NCBI RefSeq assembly: GCF_014695585.1
Contig: NZ_JACJON010000023.1
Coordinates: 1 to 57,115 of the forward strand
Length of the DNA: 57,115 nt
Origin: Microcoleus sp. FACHB-831
GTDB lineage: Bacteria > Cyanobacteriota > Cyanobacteriia > Cyanobacteriales > FACHB-T130
Direction: 5' to 3'
The position numbers were made by a program, and so were the translations under genes. Positions 50,836 through 57,115 of the stretch are shown in pieces. The notes beneath the pieces were generated by a model. The model did no database searches, had not been told where the DNA came from, and was given only the letters and a program-made list of their open reading frames with translations. Within the stretch, counting starts at the first letter, position 1; the number at the start of each line of letters is the position of its first letter.

Positions 50836-50920
50836 GGTTTGTGTGATTAGTCCCCTTGACTGCTAGAAAAGCAAGATATTCAGGGACAGTTAAGCGCTCG
50901 TCATAAGTAGGAGGTCGTTT

Positions 50921-53638
50921 TTGAAAAGCGAATCTAGGCAGAAGGTTAAATCAGTTCCTTCCTGTGAAGCAGACAATGCAGCAGGCAATGATGCGTTACG
51001 CGAGAACTGCAACGGCACAAAGCAGGCAGTCGGAGCTTCAGGTTCGTTGAGGCCAACTTCGACCGATGTTAACCGTCGCGCTCGCAGATCTGCCGCCATG
51101 ATTGGATTGGCAATTTCAATGGGCGCATCTAGCCTATTGATGCCAGGACAAAGCGATGAAGCAATGGCAGCAGACTCAGCTATCGCCACAGAGCCGACAA
51201 GCGCAGCAGTTAGCGCCGCAACGGAAAATGCCGATGTTGTCTCGACACAGCCGAAGGAAGAGTCGTCCGTCGCTGTTGCCTCTCCTTCGCCGCATAGTGA
51301 GCCTGTTAGTGCCGCTGTCAATACGCCTCCTGCGGAAGATGCCCCATCTGCCGCGGTAAACACCCCAGAACAGGTGGAGCGCGAATCGGCACAGGTATCG
51401 AAACCAAAAGTAATTGAACATGAGGTAAAGCCGGGGCAGACAATTTGGCAAGTATCGCAGAAGTATCAGGTAGAGCCTGCCGCGATCGCTGCTTCCAACA
51501 AGCTCAAACAAAGCTCTGTCCTCCCCCCCGGACAGGTACTGAAAGTTCCCTCAGTAAACGGCCTGGTTCACGAAGTTAAACTGGGCGATACCGTCGAGAG
51601 CGTATCAAAGTCGTACGGAGTTACCCCGGCTCAGTTACAGCAAGTGCCAGGGACGATATCAAGCGTACTGCCAGAGGGCGAAGCGATCGCCATCCCAGGC
51701 AAAGTAAATGACCTTTTAAAGGCAAGACAAGAGGATGCCCGCACGCGATTGCAAGAGAAGCGGGACCGCTTGCAGAACAGTCTGGCGGAGTTGAAGTCTG
51801 AGGAGTCTTCTACAAGTCCATTAAATCTGGCGAATCAGCAAAATGGGGCGTCAGCCGTTGCTGAAAAAAATTCAAGTGTCACCATCCCAACTGCTGCCTC
51901 TGAAGCAGAAGTGCCGATGGTAACTGCACCACAGTCTATTGGTAGCGTCCCAACACCAACAGTTAGCCCGGTAGCATCGCTGGAATTACCAGTAGCACCG
52001 AGCGTGGTAATACCGCCCTCAAAAGCAACGATGCCAACACCGACGGTTATCCCAGTACCGTCGCTGCAAACACCAGCGCCGTCACCATTGGCGATCGCAC
52101 CAAAACCAGTGCTGGTACCAACACCCGCAGTTAGCCCGGTACCGTCGCTAGAAACACCAGCAGCATCGAGCGTTGTAGTAGCGCCCTCAACAGCAAAGAT
52201 GCCAACACCGCTGGTTAGCCCAGTACCGTCACCTGCGGCGATCGCTCCAACAACAGCGCCGATACCCAATCTAAATATTGAAGCCGAACAGACACCAAAA
52301 GCCTCAGCGACAGCAGAAAAGCCAACTGCAAGCATCGCTGAACCTCAAGTGGCAGTACCGGCAGTAGATTACCAGGTGAAGCTGGGAGATACTCTAGATG
52401 AGATTGCCCAATCCTACGGTGTTTCTCGCTCAGAATTGATGCAGGTCAACGGAATCGACAATCCGAATCGGCTTCAAGTCAGTCAACATCTGAGAATCCC
52501 GCAACCCAAAGCCACCACTTTAGTTCCCGGCCTAAAAACTACAGCTACAATTGCTGCACTCGGAAAATCTCCGGATGCCCCAGCACCGACTTTAGCTGTT
52601 CCTAGTTTGCCAACGAGCAGCAACCTCGTTGTCGCGAAGCCTTCTGTGCTGTCTTTACCCACACCCACTGCGATAAATGCGTTGGCTGAGGGTAAATCGC
52701 CCAGCAGCCCCACCTCATTGAGCGCGGGAACTGCTGTGCCCAATTCCACGATGTTGATTGCAAATGATGTAAAACAGTCGGTCAACTCAAAAGCAGGCTC
52801 TGATTCTAACCCTTACGTTGACAAATTAAGGGTTGAAATCAACAAGTTACGCGAGCAGTATCAAAATCAGAAGGAAAATAGTGCAGCCAAGCCGCTGAAT
52901 CTAACGGTTCCTACGGTCAAGCCACCAGTTTCACCTTTATCCAACAATGCTTCTGCATCCTCCGAATACATCAATCCGGAGTTTAATCCCGAAGCATATT
53001 ACAACGAAGCCAAAGAAGGCGAAAATCAAAAGAAGTTGCGACCTCAGTCGCTCTCTCAACAGGGTCCAATTAAGATCCAGGTTCCAGCTCCCGAAAACCC
53101 CAGCCCTAGAACACAGCGTCGAGTTGTTGCTACCTCGCCTGTTGAAACCGACACCTATAACCCGGTGATTAAGATCCCCGTCGGTCAGCCAGTATCTCCA
53201 GAACTACCGCCCATTAATGTACCGGATAGCTACTATCCTGATGGAGAACAGGCATTTACAGGCTATATATGGCCTGCTAAAGGTGTCTTAACCTCTGGTT
53301 ACGGCTGGCGCTGGGGACGGATGCACAAGGGAATTGATATTGCTGCTGGGACGGGCACGCCAATTGTGGCTGCGGGCCCTGGTGTAGTAGTCTATGCCCG
53401 CTGGAACTCCGGTGGCTACGGTAATTTGGTAGACATTCGGCATCCTGATGGCACCATGACTCGCTATGGCCACAACAGCCGGATTCTAGTGCGTGAAGGT
53501 CAAACGGTTGAGCAGGGTCAAGAAATTGCCTTAATGGGCAGCACAGGACACAGCACTGGGCCACACCTTCACTTTGAAGTACATCCTTCTGGAAAGGGTG
53601 CGGTAAACCCAATTGCTCTTCTACCCCGCCGTAGCTAA
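50921..53638 (+). CDS. LysM-domain M23 peptidase (NlpD/EnvC-like)
   Basis: 905-aa cell-envelope protein. The start is TTG, supported by AGGAGG six bases upstream. A hydrophobic segment (about 57-76, MIGLAISMGASSLLM) after RRARR is a signal anchor. LysM domains lie at about 165-212, 216-262 and 485-532 and bind peptidoglycan. Between them are an Arg/Glu coiled coil and a Pro/Thr/Ser-rich spacer with recurring PTPxVSPVPSLE units (about 340-450). A C-terminal LytM/M23 domain (about 770-900) has H802 and D806 in RMHKGIDIA and H882-x-H884 in PHLHFEV, so the zinc site is intact and it should cleave peptidoglycan crosslinks or activate amidases. A perfect terminator follows. Confidence 0.92.
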   Translation: MKSESRQKVKSVPSCEADNAAGNDALRENCNGTKQAVGASGSLRPTSTDVNRRARRSAAMIGLAISMGASSLLMPGQSDEAMAADSAIATEPTSAAVSAATENADVVSTQPKEESSVAVASPSPHSEPVSAAVNTPPAEDAPSAAVNTPEQVERESAQVSKPKVIEHEVKPGQTIWQVSQKYQVEPAAIAASNKLKQSSVLPPGQVLKVPSVNGLVHEVKLGDTVESVSKSYGVTPAQLQQVPGTISSVLPEGEAIAIPGKVNDLLKARQEDARTRLQEKRDRLQNSLAELKSEESSTSPLNLANQQNGASAVAEKNSSVTIPTAASEAEVPMVTAPQSIGSVPTPTVSPVASLELPVAPSVVIPPSKATMPTPTVIPVPSLQTPAPSPLAIAPKPVLVPTPAVSPVPSLETPAASSVVVAPSTAKMPTPLVSPVPSPAAIAPTTAPIPNLNIEAEQTPKASATAEKPTASIAEPQVAVPAVDYQVKLGDTLDEIAQSYGVSRSELMQVNGIDNPNRLQVSQHLRIPQPKATTLVPGLKTTATIAALGKSPDAPAPTLAVPSLPTSSNLVVAKPSVLSLPTPTAINALAEGKSPSSPTSLSAGTAVPNSTMLIANDVKQSVNSKAGSDSNPYVDKLRVEINKLREQYQNQKENSAAKPLNLTVPTVKPPVSPLSNNASASSEYINPEFNPEAYYNEAKEGENQKKLRPQSLSQQGPIKIQVPAPENPSPRTQRRVVATSPVETDTYNPVIKIPVGQPVSPELPPINVPDSYYPDGEQAFTGYIWPAKGVLTSGYGWRWGRMHKGIDIAAGTGTPIVAAGPGVVVYARWNSGGYGNLVDIRHPDGTMTRYGHNSRILVREGQTVEQGQEIALMGSTGHSTGPHLHFEVHPSGKGAVNPIALLPRRS

Positions 53639-53654
53639 AGCGTAGGGAAAAATG

Positions 53655-53700
53655 AAAATAAAAAGGCAAAAGACCATATGGTCTTTTGCCTTTTTATTTT
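53655..53700. terminator. Perfect 46-base palindromic terminator
   Basis: A perfect inverted repeat centred on CATATG, with A-rich left and T-rich right ends (AAAATAAAAAGGCAAAAGAC and its mirror). It starts 17 bases after the peptidase stop and would terminate transcription in either direction, ahead of the tRNA. Confidence 0.9.
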
Positions 53701-53767
53701 TGTAATTTCTGAAAAGGGGGTAGCAATTTATAAATTAGCTGTGTTAAGCTAATAAAGTAGAAAAAAC

Positions 53768-53841
53768 GGCTCAGTAGCTCAGTTGGTTAGAGCACGGGAC
53801 TCATAAGCCTGGGGTCGGCAGTTCAAATCTGCCTTGAGCCA
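53768..53841 (+). tRNA. tRNA-Met (CAU), elongator type
   Basis: A 74-base cloverleaf. Acceptor GGCTCAG/TTGAGCC (last pair G-U), D arm GCTC/GAGC, anticodon loop CTCATAA with anticodon CAT, T arm GGCAG-TTCAAAT-CTGCC, discriminator A, no encoded CCA. The anticodon stem has one A-G mismatch next to the loop. The first acceptor pair is G-C, so it is not an initiator; an Ile (lysidine) identity cannot be excluded. Confidence 0.9.
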
Positions 53842-53898
53842 TTTGAAAAGTATTAAATTAGTATTTTGGATGTTGCCGCTACAACGACCAATAAAACA

Positions 53899-56037
53899 TT
53901 AGTCGTTGTAGTGGCGGATTATTTCGGCAACTGACCAAGCTTGCGCGATCGCTCCTTCGGCGTGATGAGGAGCATCTCCATCAAAAATTTCGGAAATAGA
54001 GCCTATGCATGCTTGCTCTTGGAAGTGATCGAGCATTGGGTGCCAGTCAAAGGGAACGGGTTGTGAGTCGTAAAAACGTTTCCAAGCACGGATGAATGGG
54101 CCGATCAGCCAACTCCAAACAGTGCCTTGATGATAGGCGCGATCGCGATACCAGCGATCGCCAGAATAAGTACCCACATAGTCCGGATCGGCTGGATCTA
54201 GACTGCGGAGACCATAGGGGGTAAGCAAGCGATCGCGTGCCACTTGCAAGACCGAACGAGCCAGATCTCCCCTAAACCCACTATGAGTTAGGGAAAGAGC
54301 CAAAACCGCATTGGGGCGAATGCTGGCATCAGGTACGTCATCTGGCCCAATTCTGTCGTAAAAGTATCCTAGCGCTGGATTCCAGAATTTTTGCAGCGAT
54401 CGCTTCACCTGTACTATCTGCTGGGCATACCGCTTTTGCTGGCTAATTAACTTCGTTGAATTCGCCGTTGTTCCAGTGTCGAGCTGTTCAGCCCATATAC
54501 TTGCCCAACATAAAGCAGAGTACCAGAGGGCGTTAATTTCTATAGCTTTACCCCGTCGGGGCGTCACGGGCTGACCATCAATAACAGCATCCATCCAGGT
54601 AATCGCCACACCGGGAGCATCCCAAGTCAGCAATCCATCCGTAGCATCAACGTGGATGTTGTAGCTCGTACCAGTACAGAAATTTTTGTAAATCTGCCGC
54701 ACTACAGGATATTGCGATGCCAAGAAATCCCAATCCTGCGTTGCTTCCAGGTAAAGTCCAAGGGTCTCAATCCACCACAACGAAGCATCGACACTGTTGT
54801 AGATTGGCTGAGAATCCGCATCAGGAAAGGTATTAGGAATTAAACCATTACTGCAATAGCGACCAAACGCTTCCAGCAGTCCCTTGGCTAGAGAAAATCG
54901 CCCAGTCGTTAACGCCAATCCTGGTAAAGCAATTAGCGTATCGCGTCCCCAATCGTTAAACCAGTGATAGCCAGCAATTACAGTAGGACTGTTAGCTATG
55001 GCGCGGGTTACGATAAATTGATCGCCCGCTCGTAACAACTGCTGCCATATTGATTTTGGATTTTGCTCGTTCCCAGGCTCTGCCTGGGAATGAGATTTTG
55101 GATTATTAGATAGTATTTGGGACTCTACTGCTTCGGATTCGTCACCAGCCGCGCCTAATCCCAAATCTTCAGATAGTCGTTGTTGTTCGGCAATTACTGC
55201 TTGCTCAAAGTCTTGGGGTTTAAGGTCAGGTTGCCAGGGTTGTGGCAGTCCCACTCGCGCTTCTAGGGTGAGCAAGTCTCCTGGTTGCAGTTTCACGCTG
55301 AGGTAGCCAGGGCTGTATAGATCTTCGCGATCGCCCAATCCCCGGCGATTTTCCGCTGGGTAGTAATAATTCCAGTACCAAACTCCATCTGGCTGATAGT
55401 CACCAGCAGTCCAGCGCAACTGCCAAGGTGTCCCCGTCCAGCCTGGACGATGTGCTTGCAGCAAAACTTGCTGTTGGCCGACTACAGAAGAGAAGTACAA
55501 TCCCGATGATGCTGATTGTTGATGGTGAAAGTCGCGATCGCCAATCAGCGGCCTTAACCTTAGAGTAGCTACCTCCGCACCTTCATAACGGTACTGGATT
55601 AGTACACGGTTACAAAACTCAGGCTTCGATATCTTGGATGGAGGATTATCAGTTGGGGAAGAGAAAGACTCTGCCCCAGTTTCCCATCCCCAGTTTCCCA
55701 TCCCATAGGGCATTACCAGTTGTCTGCTCAACTGCCAATTATTGCCACCCCAAATCCAACTAGGGACTGGCTCAATTTCAAAAGAACGTAGCAGTTGATA
55801 GCCCAAAGAGTCGATTGCACCCCCCATCCAAAAATTCGTCGAAAGTGCATATAGTTGACCTGCCACCTCTAGGCTTGCATCGACATGAGACAGCAATAGA
55901 GTGCGCTGGCTTGGCGGCGATAAAGCAGCTATTAACCAGCCGTGATAAGTGCGAGTACGGGCATCACAAACCGTACCACTCGCAAAACTTCCCAGCCCAT
56001 TAGTTAGGAGCCACTCGCGCGTATCTAATTTAGCCAT
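53899..56037 (-). CDS. Amylo-alpha-1,6-glucosidase / glycogen debranching-type enzyme
   Basis: 712 aa. The N-terminal domain starts TREWLLTNGLGSFASGTVCDARTRTYHGWLIAAL, the signature of the bacterial debranching-enzyme N-domain. The C-terminal (alpha/alpha)6 glucosidase domain contains FIVTRAIANSPTVIAGYHWFNDWGRDTLIALPGLALTTGRF, then NTFPDADSQPIYNSVDASLWWIE, TWMDAVIDGQPVTPRRGKAIEINALWY and GTVWSWLIGPFIRAW, with the catalytic Asp/Glu region. It should trim 1,6-branches of glycogen. A hydrophilic segment (about 315-340) is encoded by a palindromic repeat inserted in frame. It is divergent from the peroxiredoxin gene, with 137 bases shared between the starts. Confidence 0.88.
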   Translation of the reverse strand: MAKLDTREWLLTNGLGSFASGTVCDARTRTYHGWLIAALSPPSQRTLLLSHVDASLEVAGQLYALSTNFWMGGAIDSLGYQLLRSFEIEPVPSWIWGGNNWQLSRQLVMPYGMGNWGWETGAESFSSPTDNPPSKISKPEFCNRVLIQYRYEGAEVATLRLRPLIGDRDFHHQQSASSGLYFSSVVGQQQVLLQAHRPGWTGTPWQLRWTAGDYQPDGVWYWNYYYPAENRRGLGDREDLYSPGYLSVKLQPGDLLTLEARVGLPQPWQPDLKPQDFEQAVIAEQQRLSEDLGLGAAGDESEAVESQILSNNPKSHSQAEPGNEQNPKSIWQQLLRAGDQFIVTRAIANSPTVIAGYHWFNDWGRDTLIALPGLALTTGRFSLAKGLLEAFGRYCSNGLIPNTFPDADSQPIYNSVDASLWWIETLGLYLEATQDWDFLASQYPVVRQIYKNFCTGTSYNIHVDATDGLLTWDAPGVAITWMDAVIDGQPVTPRRGKAIEINALWYSALCWASIWAEQLDTGTTANSTKLISQQKRYAQQIVQVKRSLQKFWNPALGYFYDRIGPDDVPDASIRPNAVLALSLTHSGFRGDLARSVLQVARDRLLTPYGLRSLDPADPDYVGTYSGDRWYRDRAYHQGTVWSWLIGPFIRAWKRFYDSQPVPFDWHPMLDHFQEQACIGSISEIFDGDAPHHAEGAIAQAWSVAEIIRHYND
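55066..55094. repeat. Palindromic repeat inserted in the debranching-enzyme gene
   Basis: TTCCCAGGC and GCCTGGGAA flank a TCT loop, with CTC/GAG extending the stem. GATTTTGGATT heptamer-type sequences border it on both sides. It encodes HSQAEPGNEQ within a linker. The whole tract (about 55052-55110) reads as a dispersed element tolerated in frame. Confidence 0.75.
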
Positions 56038-56174
56038 TTTTACTCAAACTCGTTATGAGTATGATATATTTGTAACAGTTCGTAAATGAGCATTATTGGT
56101 CGGCGGTAAGGCTGCAACTAGATTAACCCCCACCGACGCGAGTCGATGCACAATCAATCAAGGAGAATCCATTA

Positions 56175-56774
56175 ATGCATCAAACAGAATGTATTCGGGT
56201 TGGTCAACAAGCACCTGAGTTTACTGCAACAGCGGTTGTAGATCAGGAATTCAAGACCATTAAACTTTCTGACTATCGCGGCAAGTATGTAGTCTTATTT
56301 TTCTACCCTCTTGACTTTACATTCGTTTGTCCGACAGAGATCATCGCTTTTAGCGATCGCTACGAAGAATTTCAGAAACTCAACACTGAAGTCCTCGGCG
56401 TATCAGTAGACAGCGAATTTTCCCACCTAGCTTGGATTCAGACAGACCGCAAGACAGGCGGCATAGGCGATCTGAATTACCCTCTAGTTTCTGATATCAA
56501 GAAAACTATTAGCGCCGCATACAACGTCCTCGATCCCGAAGCTGGAATAGCACTGCGCGGTCTATTCATTATCGACAAAGAAGGAATCATCCAACACGCA
56601 ACCATCAACAACCTCGCTGTTGGTCGCAACGTCGATGAAACCCTCAGAACCCTAAAAGCATTCCAGTACGTGCAGTCTCACCCCGATGAAGTCTGTCCCG
56701 CTGGTTGGCAAGAAGGGGACAAAACAATGGTTCCCGATCCTGTCAAGTCTAAGACTTACTTTGCGGCTGTTTAA
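56175..56774 (+). CDS. 2-Cys peroxiredoxin
   Basis: 199-aa thiol peroxidase that reduces hydrogen peroxide and alkyl peroxides using thioredoxin. Peroxidatic C52 lies in [13 protein letters not shown], and resolving C174 in [19 protein letters not shown] and the C-terminal KTYF match the GGLG and YF motifs that make typical 2-Cys enzymes prone to overoxidation. AGGAG stands 9-13 bases before the ATG. An AT-rich -10-like TATGATATAT lies at about 56059-56068. Single gene. Confidence 0.95.
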   Translation: MHQTECIRVGQQAPEFTATAVVDQEFKTIKLSDYRGKYVVLFFYPLDFTFVCPTEIIAFSDRYEEFQKLNTEVLGVSVDSEFSHLAWIQTDRKTGGIGDLNYPLVSDIKKTISAAYNVLDPEAGIALRGLFIIDKEGIIQHATINNLAVGRNVDETLRTLKAFQYVQSHPDEVCPAGWQEGDKTMVPDPVKSKTYFAAV

Positions 56775-57115
56775 ATCTAAGTTAGTTTTGTCATTAGCTA
56801 GATTTTCTGATTCATCAATTAACTCCTTCGCTGCCAGTAAGCCTGGAATTGTAGTTCCAGGCTACTAGCCAAACTCTATTAAAACTTACATTTTGCACTA
56901 CTTTCGACAAATTCATCAAACTGACCAAGTTGATAGGCAAATTTGTAAATTAGGCAGCCGAAGAGAGGTAGAAGTCAGCTAAGAAACAAGAATACCTCTC
57001 TAAGAGGATGTTTTAAAAGTGGGGGGCTGTTGTAAGAAAACTCACAAGGCTTAAGCTGAAATTTGTAGAAGAATCAGCACCTTGTGAGCAAATGACGCGC
57101 AGCATATCCTAGCAA
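56775..57115. other. Terminal region with repeats; possible IS edge
   Basis: No complete gene. It contains the palindrome at 56840-56863, a CCTCT-CTA-AGAGG mini-palindrome (56993-57005) leading into GAGGATGTTTTAAAAG, and CTCACAAGG / CCTTGTGAG inverted over about 40 bases at about 57040-57088. On the minus strand the last bases read LLGYAARHLLTRC-stop. These could be the end of an insertion sequence cut by the window edge. Confidence 0.35.
56840..56863. repeat. Palindromic repeat after the peroxiredoxin gene
   Basis: AGCCTGGAA and TTCCAGGCT face across TTGTAG, 66 bases after the stop. It resembles common dispersed cyanobacterial palindromes and could also act as a transcript-end hairpin. Confidence 0.65.

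Noticed and set aside
51835-52335. 166-residue minus-strand Gly/Val-rich frame
   Set aside because: Antisense shadow of the Pro/Thr-rich spacer of the LysM-M23 protein.

Overview
The window is cyanobacterial chromosome. The HIP1 octamer GCGATCGC is scattered through genes and spacers on both strands. The gene content fits too: a probable NDH-1 small subunit NdhP, a Calvin-cycle class II aldolase, cyanobacterial-type GshA, ClpS, LOV/PAS/GAF hybrid kinases with an Rcp1-type regulator, TPR and CHAT proteins, and HPP and Uma2 proteins. Abundant interspersed palindromes and AAAATCC-type heptamer repeats, some inside reading frames, suggest a repeat-rich filamentous lineage of the Oscillatoria/Microcoleus kind. 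That last placement is inference.

Layout. 0-6 kb: small unknown proteins (including an untracked 52-aa membrane peptide), a histone-deacetylase-fold hydrolase, a PD-(D/E)XK-like protein and two adjacent exported TPR proteins. 6-18.5 kb: a ClC-family protein with altered signature residues, gyrase A, a frameshifted zinc-ribbon gene, apolipoprotein N-acyltransferase, Uma2, an exported DUF4142 protein with a Met-rich repeat tail, an exported FAD oxidoreductase, clpS-DUF2103, a small membrane protein and moaE. 18.8-28.9 kb: a four-gene signalling block. It holds a GAF-LOV-multiPAS hybrid kinase, an AhpD-like-PAS-GAF histidine kinase, an Rcp1-type response regulator and a REC-PAS-kinase-REC protein whose kinase half is a paralogue of the first gene's C-terminal half. 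28.9-41.6 kb: pyrB, an HPP transporter followed by a decayed tandem copy, mgtE with a hairpin leader, a lipoprotein, a 3-methyladenine glycosylase, probable ndhP, a metallo-beta-lactamase-fold protein with a Cys cluster, a DUF6679-like protein, two small related proteins, an epimerase, tRNA-Lys, fba and a nitrilase-family amidase.

42.2-46.8 kb is the most interesting part: three translationally coupled genes. They encode a TPR-CHAT (caspase-like) protease with intact His and Cys, a 135-aa helical protein, and a 447-aa protein with a helical middle and two C-terminal membrane helices. The layout of protease, small adaptor and membrane effector is what one expects of a conflict or programmed-cell-death system, and it resembles the predicted CATRA (caspase and TPR repeat-associated) systems. 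47-57 kb is mostly housekeeping: a second deacetylase-fold hydrolase, gshA, trmL, a LysM-M23 cell-wall hydrolase, tRNA-Met, a glycogen-debranching enzyme with an in-frame palindromic insertion, and a 2-Cys peroxiredoxin.

All functional calls come from reading motifs by eye, with no database search. Starts were moved where a Shine-Dalgarno sequence or family length favoured an internal codon.
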